Source: an uncultured Alphaproteobacteria bacterium (GTDB lineage: Bacteria > Pseudomonadota > Alphaproteobacteria > RF32 > CAG-239). Taken from it: a DNA stretch of 44,712 nt. Made by a program: the position numbers and the translations under genes. Under the pieces are notes generated by a model, which saw only the letters and a list, made by a program, of their open reading frames with translations, did no database searches and was not told the DNA's origin. Positions 38,045 through 44,712 of the stretch are shown piece by piece (the first letter of the stretch is position 1; the number at the start of each line of letters is the position of its first letter). Location: positions 1 to 44,712 of the forward strand of contig CALXVV010000033.1 in NCBI GenBank assembly GCA_944392205.1. Reading direction: 5' to 3'.

Positions 38045-38248
38045 CGTACTTCATGGTACGGAGACTACAAAATCTCCTACATAACGCGATGTTGATATAG
38101 CACCGTTACAATCTATATCCCCGACAACTCTTGGTCGGGGAGCTTTCAGCGTATGTTCAAGGCTTGCCCCAAAGGCTGAGAGGATCATTTCGTTATGTAT
38201 GATTTTTGTACTCCCCGGCCACCTTACCATAAGGCGGCCGTTTTGTTT
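38045..38248 (+). ncRNA. Candidate structured RNA / leader with attenuator-like terminator
   Basis: Almost every base fits into helices: CGTAC/GTACG (38045-49/38056-60); GGAGA/TCTCC (38060-64/38073-77); a 9-bp closing helix TACATAACG/CGTTATGTA (38078-86/38191-99), extended by GATG/CATT (38088-91/38186-89). Inside it are three hairpins: GATATAG/CTATATC (38094-100/38113-19), CCCCGAC/GTCGGGG (38119-25/38134-40) and CTTTCAGC/GCTGAGAG (38143-50/38175-82). A strong terminator ends it at 38248, and the lipoprotein ATG follows at 38274. GGTCGGGG (38133-40) can pair instead with CCCCGGCC (38213-20), the 5' arm of the terminator. I recognise no known riboswitch, 6S, tmRNA, SRP or RNase P signature. It could be a cis-regulator of the downstream gene or a free small RNA. 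Confidence 0.6.
38216..38248 (+). terminator. Intrinsic terminator at the end of the structured RNA
   Basis: CGGCCACCTTA pairs with TAAGGCGGCCG (one A-C opposition) around a 3-nt loop, then TTTTGTTT. It lies 25 bp upstream of an ATG on the same strand, the place expected for transcription attenuation. Confidence 0.85.
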
Positions 38249-38273
38249 GACTTGAACTTATGGAGAAAAAATC

Positions 38274-38678
38274 ATGCAAAAATTATATTTATTTCTGGTT
38301 GCCATTTGTTTGGCATCTTGCACCACGCTTACCAGGCAGGAGCAAAACACCCTACGCAATCTCAAAGCGCAAGGTGTCACCGTAGACAAGCCTGTCGGCA
38401 GTTTTGAGGCGCCGGCAAGCCCGGGTGCCGCCGGAGCACTCAATCTTCTACCCGGCATTGGCAATTTTTATCTGGCCAGCGGCAATGGCGGAGACAGTTC
38501 TCACTGGCTTTATGGAACCTTAAATCTTTTGACTTGGCCAATATCTATTTTGTGGGGAATCCCTGAGGCTGCCATTGATGCCAACCGTATCAACGAGCGA
38601 GAACTGATTTACTACTATCAATATGACCGCCAAGGGCAAAAAGAGCTTGCCTCTGCCGGCAAAACTCTAGAAAATTAG
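38274..38678 (+). CDS. Small lipoprotein with LLPGIGNFYLA / WPISILW motifs
   Basis: The 134-residue protein has the lipobox LASC (lipid Cys near 16). The mature part contains LLPGIGNFYLASGNGGDSSHW, then a hydrophobic stretch GTLNLLTWPISILWGIPEAA, and the end RINERELIYYYQYD. I have seen this general pattern in small lipoproteins of several proteobacteria, but know no function. GGAG lies 9 nt before the ATG. The structured RNA and its terminator lie directly upstream, so expression may depend on terminator read-through. Confidence 0.8.
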   Translation: MQKLYLFLVAICLASCTTLTRQEQNTLRNLKAQGVTVDKPVGSFEAPASPGAAGALNLLPGIGNFYLASGNGGDSSHWLYGTLNLLTWPISILWGIPEAAIDANRINERELIYYYQYDRQGQKELASAGKTLEN

Positions 38679-38683
38679 CAAAA

Positions 38684-38719
38684 AAAACCGAGGCGGTTTG
38701 ATCTTACCGTCTCGGTTTT
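38684..38719. terminator. Bidirectional terminator between the lipoprotein and the small membrane protein
   Basis: AAAACCGAGGCGGT pairs with ACCGTCTCGGTTTT over 14 bp (one G-U) with an 8-nt loop. A7 precedes the stem and T residues follow. The stop codon of the minus-strand gene (38704-38706) lies in the hairpin. Confidence 0.85.
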
Positions 38720-38934
38720 GTGTGTTTTTGGCGCTCTGAGTATGAAATGGCTCCCCTCAAGCATATTGCATAGATAGGGAAAACGCCTACCCAGCAGATT
38801 AACTCTTTGGGAAGTTTATTAATATTGATGTCTCCCAAAAAATAATCATAGGCCATCGTTACCCCAATAAACAGTCCCCACAAGCACCAGATTGCAAATA
38901 CCAAAGCAAGCACTGCAAGTAATACTTTCTTCAT
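38704..38934 (-). CDS. Small two-helix membrane protein, unknown function
   Basis: I start at ATG 38934 (MKKVLLAVLALVFAIW). The three codons before it would need a TTG start. The product has 76 residues with two hydrophobic segments, ~3-30 and ~48-66, joined by a polar YDYFLGDININKLPKE loop, and a basic tail KHTKPRR. No clear ribosome site is visible, which lowers confidence. It resembles no family I can name. Confidence 0.5.
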   Translation of the reverse strand: MKKVLLAVLALVFAIWCLWGLFIGVTMAYDYFLGDININKLPKELICWVGVFPIYAICLRGAISYSERQKHTKPRR

Positions 38935-39035
38935 AACGCACAAAAATTTTTAAATAACTACCCAATCATTATACTTTCGTTATTATAGATAGTATTTTTC
39001 ATCTCATCGGTCAATGCTATCTTCTTTATTTTCAC

Positions 39036-39066
39036 AAAAAAAGCGTGACATTTCCGTCACGCTTTT
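39036..39066 (-). terminator. Intrinsic terminator of the mla operon
   Basis: AAGCGTGAC pairs perfectly with GTCACGCTT around a 6-nt loop, with a seven-residue T run on the minus strand. It lies 20 bp after mlaC. Confidence 0.85.
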
Positions 39067-39085
39067 CGTTGCCTCAAAATACAAA

Positions 39086-39685
39086 TTATTTAATTTTGGT
39101 TTTCAAATTCGCAATCAACGCATCTACCCCACCGGGGTTGTTTTTGATGAATGCAGTGTATTCATTGCGGGCGGTGATGGCCAAGCTTACATTTTCAATA
39201 ATGATATCAACAATTTTGTATTGTCCGCCTTTTTCACGCACACGCCATACGACTTTGGCCGGCTCTCCTTGGTCCATCGGCACAACAGAGTTTACGAAGA
39301 CCTGTCCGGCAGAATTTGACGGGGATGTTCCCTTGAAAATAAACTCTCTACCCTTAAACTCGTCAAAACGCTTAGACCAGGTGCTGATGTTGAGCTGGCG
39401 GTAAACCTTGATGAACTCTTCCCTTTGTGCCGGGGTGGCTGTACGCCAGTTGCGCCCCAAAACGAACTGGCCGATAAAATCCAAATCCAGAGCCTTGTTA
39501 AAAAGCTTTGCAAAGCGGGCATCTTTTTCGGCTTGCGGAATATTGGCATTGATAATCTGCTCTATGCCCTCTGTTGTGACATCTTTTACAAAAGCCTCCG
39601 CCTTGGCGGCATCAATCTCGGCATTAGCACTGCCTGAAAACAAAAGTAATATGCCTAAAAGACTGCCGGCAAAAAGTTTTTTCAT
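39086..39685 (-). CDS. mlaC: Periplasmic phospholipid-carrier protein MlaC (Ttg2 family)
   Basis: The 199-residue protein has a signal peptide ending in GSANA near residue 22. It shows the MlaC/Tol_Tol_Ttg2 pattern: LDLDFIGQFVLGRNWRTATPAQREEF, then FKGTSPSNSAGQVFVNSVV, WRVREKGGQYKIVDIIIENVSLAITARNEYTAFI. MlaC carries phospholipid between the outer-membrane MlaA complex and the inner-membrane MlaFEDB transporter. It follows mlaA by 15 bp. mlaD, mlaE and mlaF are not here, so they must be encoded elsewhere. Confidence 0.93.
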   Translation of the reverse strand: MKKLFAGSLLGILLLFSGSANAEIDAAKAEAFVKDVTTEGIEQIINANIPQAEKDARFAKLFNKALDLDFIGQFVLGRNWRTATPAQREEFIKVYRQLNISTWSKRFDEFKGREFIFKGTSPSNSAGQVFVNSVVPMDQGEPAKVVWRVREKGGQYKIVDIIIENVSLAITARNEYTAFIKNNPGGVDALIANLKTKIK

Positions 39686-39700
39686 ATAAAGTCTCCTTAG

Positions 39701-40489
39701 TTATTGGTCCATTTCATCGAAGGCTTCGCCTTCTTCCTCAAAGCCGAAATCAAAGTCATATGCGGCTGTTTCTTCCGACTCATCGCGATAGCATCTCAGC
39801 TTGCTCTGGTTTTGCAAGTATGCCGAGCGCAATGTTGTATAATAATCAACAGAGTTACGCTCCAAATCATCCAACAGATCCAAAGCTTGTTCACGCGCGG
39901 TGATGCCATAGACAGCGGCCAAGCCCCAAGAGGCTTTATCGTGAACATTAGCATCATTATAAGTACCCCAATATACAGGGTCAAACACAAACTCCAGAGC
40001 CAAACCGGTGGCAGCACGCGGGGTGCTCGGGCCAATCAACGGCAAGACAAGGTATGGCCCCTGAGGAATACACCATTTGGCAAAAGTTTCATTAAATGAG
40101 GCCTCCCGTTTGGGCAACCCCCAGCCCTCTGCCACATCAAACATACCGGCCAAGCCAAGGGTAGAGTTCAAGATAAATCTACCTAAACTTTTGGTCATGG
40201 CGACAGGCTCTCCTTGCAAGAGCAGATTGCCGGCAGATACCGGTTCTTGCAAGTTAGAAAGAACGGAACTAACCCTCTCTCTCACAAAAGGTGTCGTGAT
40301 GGCTCGATACCCTTTGGCCACCGGCTTAATCACGTATTTATCTGCCTGATAGTTAAACTCAAAAATCGGACGGTTGATACTCTCAAAGGGATCTTCTGCC
40401 GAATCTGTATGCTGCCCGGTTGAGGCACAAGCGGCAAGCAACGCCACCCCCGAAACGGCAATCATCTTCTTGATGGATAGTTTTAGCAC
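39701..40489 (-). CDS. mlaA: Outer-membrane lipoprotein MlaA (VacJ)
   Basis: I favour the GTG at 40489, which has AGAGG five nt upstream. The GTG at 40495 overlaps that site, and an ATG at 40465 is a second alternative. This gives 262 residues. The lipobox LLAAC is followed by the VacJ core: DPFESINRPIFEFN, the hydrophobic LGLAGMFDVAEGWGL, FAKWCIPQGPYLVLPLIGPSTPR and FVFDPVYW. The acidic C-terminal tail (DFDFGFEEEGEAFDEMDQ) is longer than in enterobacteria. MlaA removes misplaced phospholipid from the outer leaflet of the outer membrane. mlaC is the next gene. Confidence 0.93.
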   Translation of the reverse strand: MLKLSIKKMIAVSGVALLAACASTGQHTDSAEDPFESINRPIFEFNYQADKYVIKPVAKGYRAITTPFVRERVSSVLSNLQEPVSAGNLLLQGEPVAMTKSLGRFILNSTLGLAGMFDVAEGWGLPKREASFNETFAKWCIPQGPYLVLPLIGPSTPRAATGLALEFVFDPVYWGTYNDANVHDKASWGLAAVYGITAREQALDLLDDLERNSVDYYTTLRSAYLQNQSKLRCYRDESEETAAYDFDFGFEEEGEAFDEMDQ

Positions 40490-40523
40490 GGCCACCTCTT
40501 TTTGTTGTTATTAAATTGAGCTT

Positions 40524-40551
40524 AATATATCATCAAATTAACAGAAATCAA
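40524..40551 (-). promoter_or_regulatory. Promoter of mlaA-mlaC
   Basis: Minus-strand TTGATT, a 16-nt spacer and TATATT lie 35 bp upstream of the mlaA start. A divergent candidate for the DegT gene (TTGATA, 15-nt spacer, TACAAT at 40570-40596) is weaker because its spacer is short. Confidence 0.5.
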
Positions 40552-40681
40552 TATTTTTCGCTCATATTCTTGATATCTAAGGCGGTTTGTTACAATGCCG
40601 AAATCTTTTGTGTTTTGCATAAAGGGAGAATCTGAAATATTATGCCTCCCAGTTGAAACTTTTATATGAGGAATATTCACA

Positions 40682-41842
40682 ATGACTAGCAAACCTTCTA
40701 AACCTATTATGCTCTTTGATTGCAAAACCTCTCAAAGCGTCATCGGTAAAGATAAAATTATGAACGCTCTTGAAAAGATTCTTGACCACGGCGCTTATTG
40801 CCAGGGTCCTGAAACAAGAGAGTTGGATGAGAAATTGGCCAACTACTCCGGCACAAAATTCTGCGCTACCTGCGGATCAGGTACCGATGCCTTGACCCTT
40901 GCCTTGATGGCTTGGGGCGTTAAGCCAGGTGATGCCGTTTTTGTTTCTTCTTTCACCTTCGTATCTTCTGCCGAGGCTCCTGTTTTGTTGGGTGCAACCC
41001 CTATCTTTGTTGATTCCGATCCTAATACCTACACTATGGATCCCAAAGATTTGCAACGCGCTATTGACGAGGTTAAAAAGGAAGGCAAGCTCAATCTTAA
41101 AGCCGTTATTCCGGTTGATATTTTCGGCTCTCCCTGCAACTATGATGAAATTCTCAAGATCGCTCATGACAATGGCATGAAGGTTTTGGCAGACTCTTGC
41201 CAATCTTATGGCTCTGTTTACAAAGGCAAGAAAGCCGGATCTTTTGCTGATATGTCCGCAACCTCTTTCTACCCGACTAAACCTCTGGGATGCTATGGCG
41301 ACGGCGGTGCCGTGTTCACAAACTCCAGTGAAGAAAACGAGCTGGTTAAGTCTTGCCGCGTTCACGGTATGAGCCCCGAAGATCACTACGACAATGTTCG
41401 TTTGGGCTTGACCGGCCGTATGAACAGTTTCCAAGGCGCTGTCTTGTTGCAGAAGTTGACTGTTTTTGACCAGGAATTGAAAGATCGTTTCCGCGTTGCC
41501 AAACGCTATGACAATGAGCTCGACAGCTATTTCGGCAAACAACAGATTTTGGATAACTGCCAGTCTGCTTACGCACTCTATACCATTAACTGTGCAGATC
41601 GCGACGAACTCATGAGCTACCTCAAGGAAAACGGTATTCCTTGCGGTGTATACTATCCGCGTCCGGTCAACACCCAGACTGCTTATGCTAAGTGGAATAC
41701 TCGTCCGCTGCCGGTTTGTGAGAAACTCTCTAAGACAGCCCTTTCTATCCCGATGACTCCTTATCTTGACAACGAAGATTTGGACTACATCATTCGGGTT
41801 ATGAATGAATTTGCTGCAAAGAAAAAAGTTAAAGCAGCTTAG
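40682..41842 (+). CDS. DegT/DnrJ/EryC1 family sugar aminotransferase
   Basis: The 386-residue PLP enzyme has GAGGAA upstream of the ATG. Typical elements are CATCGSGTDALTLALMAWGV (cofactor phosphate site), FVSSFTFVSSAEAPVLLGATPIFVD, VIPVDIFGSPCNYDEI, LADSCQSYGS, and the Schiff-base lysine in ATSFYPTKPLGCYGDGGA (near Lys199). The C-terminal segment CGVYYPRPVNTQTAY completes the fold. Members transaminate nucleotide-linked keto-sugars for lipopolysaccharide, capsule or flagellin-glycan synthesis. No other sugar genes are adjacent, so the exact sugar is not predictable. Confidence 0.93.
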   Translation: MTSKPSKPIMLFDCKTSQSVIGKDKIMNALEKILDHGAYCQGPETRELDEKLANYSGTKFCATCGSGTDALTLALMAWGVKPGDAVFVSSFTFVSSAEAPVLLGATPIFVDSDPNTYTMDPKDLQRAIDEVKKEGKLNLKAVIPVDIFGSPCNYDEILKIAHDNGMKVLADSCQSYGSVYKGKKAGSFADMSATSFYPTKPLGCYGDGGAVFTNSSEENELVKSCRVHGMSPEDHYDNVRLGLTGRMNSFQGAVLLQKLTVFDQELKDRFRVAKRYDNELDSYFGKQQILDNCQSAYALYTINCADRDELMSYLKENGIPCGVYYPRPVNTQTAYAKWNTRPLPVCEKLSKTALSIPMTPYLDNEDLDYIIRVMNEFAAKKKVKAA

Positions 41843-41859
41843 TTGTTGTTAACACGTAC

Positions 41860-41891
41860 AAAAAACGGCGGTTTTTTACTGCCGTTTTTTT
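41860..41891 (+). terminator. Terminator of the DegT aminotransferase gene
   Basis: ACGGCGGT pairs with ACTGCCGT (one G-U), flanked by A and T runs. It lies 18 bp after the stop codon. Confidence 0.8.
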
Positions 41892-41929
41892 GTGTCTGAT
41901 ATTTTTTTGATAACAAGTGAATTTTTAAC

Positions 41930-41958
41930 TGGACATCTGCAAAAATATGCATTATAAA
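41930..41958 (+). promoter_or_regulatory. Promoter of tRNA-Phe
   Basis: TGGACA, a 17-nt spacer and TATAAA (five of six matches in each box) predict a start about 10 nt upstream of the tRNA. Confidence 0.7.
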
Positions 41959-41975
41959 GCTTCTCGTTATCGGCT

Positions 41976-42045
<70 letters not shown>

Positions 42046-42051
<6 letters not shown>

Positions 42052-42281
42052 CTTATAAATACCGCCGTGAAAGGCGGTTTTTTTGTGCTCTCGCCAATCG
42101 AACTTCGTTTCTTCAAAACTCGTTCTCTTGGGGACGGGCCTCGCTTTGGCATCTTCCTTTCGCTTCGGTTATTGCCATTTCCCTCGCTCAAGGAGATGAC
42201 AAAGATGTTGCAGACAAAAACAACAAACTCTTGTTGTTTTTGCTTAGCCATCCCTACTCGCACCATTTCGTAAATACCGCC
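42046..42281 (+). repeat. Imperfect direct repeat of the tRNA-Phe 3' end plus start of its terminator
   Basis: GCACCA-N5-AAATACCGCC at 42046-42066 recurs as GCACCA-N6-AAATACCGCC at 42260-42281. The second copy is preceded by ATCCCTACTC, which looks like a tRNA acceptor 3' side, and lacks the right arm of the terminator. The ~200 bp between holds no convincing gene on either strand. It contains one perfect 11-bp hairpin, AAAAACAACAA/TTGTTGTTTTT at 42216-42241. Positions 42282-42414 are AT-rich leader DNA of the next gene, with a possible -10 (TATACAAT at 42375-42382). Confidence 0.45.
42061..42085 (+). terminator. Terminator of tRNA-Phe
   Basis: ACCGCC pairs with GGCGGT around a 6-nt loop, followed by seven T residues. 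It starts 9 nt after the CCA end. Confidence 0.85.
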
Positions 42282-42414
42282 TCAAATTTTTTTGCTTCAG
42301 GCTTAATTCAAAAATTATTTGCAAAATTTCTAATATTTTTCCAAGGCTTAAACGTTTTATTAAACTTTTACGGGTATACAATTCTTGATTTTGTTATTTT
42401 ACGGAGATTGTACC

Positions 42415-42726
42415 ATGGTTAAATTTAATGATAATGCTATTCGCGAAGCTGCTTATTATATTTGGCAAAACAACGGTTGCCCGGCTAACACCAGTTTGCA
42501 AGATTGGAATGCCGCTATTAACCAACTCAATGCTATGTCTGCTTTGAAAAATGCCAGCAAAAAGTTGGCTACCGCTAAGACTGTTGCCACAAAGAAAACC
42601 GCTTCTAAAGCTGCCAGCTTGAAATCTTCAAGCTTCAAAGTTGCCGTTTTGAAACCGTCTTCTTTGAAGAACAGCTCTGCTAAAAAAGCTTCCAGCAGCA
42701 AAAAGTTGACCAAAAAATCTAAATAA
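42415..42726 (+). CDS. Small DUF2934-type protein with a Lys/Ser/Ala histone-like tail (copy 2)
   Basis: I start at ATG 42415 (MVKFNDN) with GGAG 8 nt upstream, giving 103 residues. Residues 7-37 (AIREAAYYIWQNNGCPANT...WNAAINQL) match copy 1 at 21496 in the AAYxIWQNxGCP helix. The following ~60 residues are Lys, Ser, Ala, Thr and Leu in KKTASKAASLKSSS-type repeats with no acidic residue. The tail differs in sequence but not in composition from copy 1, so composition and not exact order seems to be preserved. It stands alone with its own terminator. A chromatin-like or RNA-binding role is only inferred. Confidence 0.8.
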   Translation: MVKFNDNAIREAAYYIWQNNGCPANTSLQDWNAAINQLNAMSALKNASKKLATAKTVATKKTASKAASLKSSSFKVAVLKPSSLKNSSAKKASSSKKLTKKSK

Positions 42727-42746
42727 GTTTTGTCTTTGATTTTTAT

Positions 42747-42778
42747 ACACCCTCTCTTATCAGAGGGTGTTTTTTTAT
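42747..42778. terminator. Bidirectional terminator between DUF2934 copy 2 and gtrA-like gene
   Basis: ACACCCTCT pairs with AGAGGGTGT around CTTATC and is followed by seven T residues. The stop codon of the minus-strand gene (42775-42777) is in its T run. Confidence 0.85.
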
Positions 42779-43191
42779 GTCTTAAAAGCAAAATGCTTGA
42801 ATAAAATATAGGTTACACACATATAGCACAATATTGCAACCAATTGCCCGAGATACGCATTCCAATTTAGATATCCGACAAAGAGTTCCAACACCATCGC
42901 ATTTACGCAATAGCTCACGCCCCAAGAGGCGACACATTTGGCATATTCAGAACCCCAGCCGCCCTTTGAATGAAAAACAAATATCTTCATCAGTGAAAAA
43001 GAAATAAACGAAGATAATATCCAAGATAAACTCAGGCTCAGCTGATAGTGCCCCTCTCCTAACAAAAGTAAAGCTACCACAAATATCAGATATGCGACAA
43101 CCGTATTAAACCCCCCAACCAAAAGGAATCTCAATTTCTCCGGTTGGCGCAACCAAAAATTCCAAAATTTATAAAACAACTTGGTCAGCAT
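42775..43191 (-). CDS. GtrA-family small membrane protein
   Basis: The 138-residue protein has four predicted membrane helices and the GtrA N-terminal signature KLRFLLVGGFNTVVAYLIF, then LSWILSSFISFSLMKIFVF and the end VTYILFKHFAFKT. GtrA proteins are thought to help move polyprenyl-linked sugars across the inner membrane for lipopolysaccharide or wall glycan decoration. The gene starts 18 bp after the hook protein gene on the same strand, so it may be transcribed from the sigma-54 promoter of that gene. That would tie it to flagellar assembly or glycosylation, which is inference. Confidence 0.88.
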   Translation of the reverse strand: MLTKLFYKFWNFWLRQPEKLRFLLVGGFNTVVAYLIFVVALLLLGEGHYQLSLSLSWILSSFISFSLMKIFVFHSKGGWGSEYAKCVASWGVSYCVNAMVLELFVGYLNWNAYLGQLVAILCYMCVTYILFKHFAFKT

Positions 43192-43209
43192 TTTGCCGCC
43201 TCGTGCACC

Positions 43210-44421
43210 TTAAGTCTTGAGATCCACCAGAGTTTGCAGCATCTCATTGGCGGCCGTAAAGCTCTGGGTGTTCAGACTATAGGCACGCTGCACAATAATC
43301 ATGTTGGAAAATTCTTCCTCTACATCAACGGCAGATTGTTCCAACGCCTGCGGGACTAAAATGCTGGTGTCACTAACATAAGCCGTATTTCCGGTCTCCG
43401 CATTGGCCTCAAACAAAGTTCCGTTTATCGGCGTCAAGTTCTCCGGCGCCGTAAATGACGTCAAAGCCAGCTTGCCGCAATTATATGTATCACCGTTGCT
43501 GTAATAAGCTTTTACCACTCCGTCTTTATCAATATAACATTTCTGGAATTGCCCCGAGGGCGCGCCATCTTGTTTGATATAAGTGGTGCCCTGCCCACCG
43601 GCTAATTGCGTCATGCTTGAGATATCCAGGTGGATATTGTTGGTGTCGCCGTCATCCCAGTTGATGGCAACGTCCAAAACCTTTGGCGTTTCCAAATCGC
43701 CTTTATTGCTGAAGACAACCTCTGTTGCCTCACTGGTGGCAGTGCCGCCGTTGACACTAAAGGAAAGCTCCCAGGTGTTGGCTTTGCCCTCGACTTTTTT
43801 CATAATCATATTCAGAGTCTCGCCATCATGCGTGGGCGCATATATCGTCATGGAATAACTGCTGCTATCTACTCCGGTGGCCGGGACATTGGCCGTGATG
43901 GTCAAATCAGTGGTCGGCATCGGCGGAATCTTTTCTGGATACTGAATGATGATGTCTTCCGCCCCAACACCGTAAACATCTTCTCCTTCAATAGAGGGAA
44001 AACCTTGCACTTTTAGCCCATTGCCGTTGACCAGATAAGTCACACCGTTCTCGGTTTGGACACCAAAATCCCCGGCGCGAGAATAATATACGTTGTTGTA
44101 GGCATCTTTGAGGGTAAAAAATGCATTGTCATTGCCCGAGATTGCCACATCAAAATTGTTGCCGGTGCTGACAACCACGCCACTGTCTAAAACATTGGTG
44201 CGGTCATAATAGCCAACACCCTGAATATCTGCTCTGGAAGATGTCAGCCCCGTGTTGGTTGATTTTACAACCGGATTGGAGCCCAGCAGAGAATAAAACA
44301 TAGTCTCGTTTGACTTATAGCCAACCGTGTTCATGTTGGCAATGTTGGTCGCTACCTGCTCCAATGCGTGGCTTTGGGCTTCCATCCCTGTGGTTGAAGG
44401 CATAAATAAACTCAGTGCCAT
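43210..44421 (-). CDS. flgE: Flagellar hook protein FlgE
   Basis: I start at ATG 44421 (MALSLFMPSTTGM) with AGAGGTG upstream, giving 403 residues. The conserved rod/hook N terminus is HALEQVATNIANMNTVGYKSNE. The FlgE/F/G core signature is YYSRAGDFGVQTENGVTYLVN near residue 118. A variable surface domain follows, and the C-terminal helix is EEEFSNMIIVQRAYSLNTQSFTAANEML. The length and the large middle domain favour hook protein FlgE over rod proteins FlgF or FlgG (about 240-260 residues). A sigma-54 promoter lies about 45 bp upstream, and the flagellin gene precedes it on the same strand. Confidence 0.88.
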   Translation of the reverse strand: MALSLFMPSTTGMEAQSHALEQVATNIANMNTVGYKSNETMFYSLLGSNPVVKSTNTGLTSSRADIQGVGYYDRTNVLDSGVVVSTGNNFDVAISGNDNAFFTLKDAYNNVYYSRAGDFGVQTENGVTYLVNGNGLKVQGFPSIEGEDVYGVGAEDIIIQYPEKIPPMPTTDLTITANVPATGVDSSSYSMTIYAPTHDGETLNMIMKKVEGKANTWELSFSVNGGTATSEATEVVFSNKGDLETPKVLDVAINWDDGDTNNIHLDISSMTQLAGGQGTTYIKQDGAPSGQFQKCYIDKDGVVKAYYSNGDTYNCGKLALTSFTAPENLTPINGTLFEANAETGNTAYVSDTSILVPQALEQSAVDVEEEFSNMIIVQRAYSLNTQSFTAANEMLQTLVDLKT

Positions 44422-44463
44422 GGCACACCTCTTCATTCATTTAAATTAACTCATAAATTTATA

Positions 44464-44479
44464 TGCAAATTTTATGCCA
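44464..44479 (-). promoter_or_regulatory. Sigma-54 (-24/-12) promoter of the hook gene
   Basis: On the minus strand TGGCAT-N5-TTGCA has the exact -24/-12 spacing and only one departure from TGGCAC-N5-TTGCA. Transcription would start near 44453 and give a ~30-nt leader. Hook and flagellin genes are sigma-54 dependent in Caulobacter-type flagellar hierarchies. Confidence 0.7.
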
Positions 44480-44506
44480 TTTTCACGCAAACATTTTGTT
44501 GGAAAT

Positions 44507-44712
44507 TTAGAATAACTTAAGTATGCTCTGGCTGGCCTGGCTTGCGAGAGAAAGAGAGTTAATGGCTAATTGTTGGCGGGTTTGCAGAGCCAGCATATTG
44601 GCGCTCTCTTCATTCATATCCGCCAAAGTCAATTTATCCGCCCCCTCAGTCAAAACATTTATCAAACTTTCAGTGAAGTCCTGCCTGGTGGTGATGATGG
44701 AATAGTTGTTGC
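44507..44712 (-). CDS. Flagellin, C-terminal end only (5' part outside window)
   Basis: The last 67 residues are visible, with a stop at 44507. The ending NMLALQTRQQLAINSLSLAS and SILKLF is the canonical alphaproteobacterial flagellin D0 helix. The preceding segment YSIITTRQDFTESLINVL matches the D1 helix. It is exported and polymerised into the filament. No hairpin terminator is visible in the 85 bp before flgE, so some read-through into the hook gene is possible. Confidence 0.93.
   Translation of the reverse strand, partial: NNYSIITTRQDFTESLINVLTEGADKLTLADMNEESANMLALQTRQQLAINSLSLASQASQSILKLF

Noticed and set aside
38161..38190. GGCTGAGAGG in the structured RNA suggested a TPP riboswitch
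   Set aside because: The second half of the THI box (CCTGAtCTGG and partner) is absent and the helix order differs. Resemblance to group I intron R/S elements (GAGACTA, GATATAG) also fails because the pairing partners do not match.
40877..41542. 221-residue minus-strand frame inside the DegT gene
   Set aside because: It is a codon-shadow of a clear aminotransferase and lacks family features.
42130..42138. GGGGACGGG complementary to the 3' half of tRNA-Phe
   Set aside because: Nine bases of simple G/C sequence are too short to argue for an antisense element.

Overview
The window looks like the genome of a flagellated, AT-rich alphaproteobacterium. The markers are FlaF, an FzlA-type glutathione-transferase-fold protein, an alphaproteobacterial-style flagellin C terminus, MlaA/MlaC, a NodT-type outer membrane factor and a sigma-54 promoter at a hook gene. 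A host- or gut-associated lineage is my inference only. Everything here was read by eye; no database search was run.

Layout. Positions 1-956 hold the C-terminal part of an FlgL/flagellin-family protein, followed by two tandem terminators. Positions 1137-9024 (minus) hold a giant secreted cysteine-rich repeat protein of 2,534 residues. Its 3' end has been tandemly duplicated out of frame just beyond the stop codon. Positions 9183-14083 (minus) are a tetR-adaptor-RND pump operon with a near-canonical AcrR-type operator. Positions 14194-21273 (minus) are a glycogen operon, glgB-glgX-malQ-HAD hydrolase. Positions 21496-24894 carry a DUF2934 protein with a histone-like Lys/Ser/Ala tail, a TPR-methyltransferase, a MATE transporter and a DUF4186 protein.

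Positions 24914-27654 hold tRNA-Leu(CAA), flaF, a family-3 solute-binding protein, fzlA and a lipoprotein. Positions 27590-33310 (minus) are a complete tripartite RND efflux operon. Positions 33483-36598 hold a GT4 glycosyltransferase and thrS. Positions 36643-37920 (minus) hold an unknown protein with a PD-(D/E)XK-like motif. Positions 38045-38248 hold a multi-helix RNA with an intrinsic terminator and a possible antiterminator, just upstream of a lipoprotein gene.

Positions 38704-40489 (minus) hold a small membrane protein, mlaC and mlaA. Positions 40682-42051 hold a DegT aminotransferase and tRNA-Phe. A 214-bp segment bounded by repeated tRNA-3'-end-like sequence follows, then a second DUF2934/Lys-tail paralogue (42415). 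The right edge has gtrA, a hook protein gene behind a sigma-54 promoter, and the 3' end of a flagellin gene.

How the genes work together. The glycogen operon remodels and degrades alpha-glucan. The two RND systems, the MATE protein and MlaA/MlaC handle envelope export and lipid asymmetry, and the first pump lacks its own outer membrane factor. Flagellar genes occur at both edges, with flaF isolated in the middle. The best candidates for undescribed biology are the 38045-38248 RNA element, the giant Cys-rich protein with its duplicated tail, and the DUF2934/Lys-tail protein pair.
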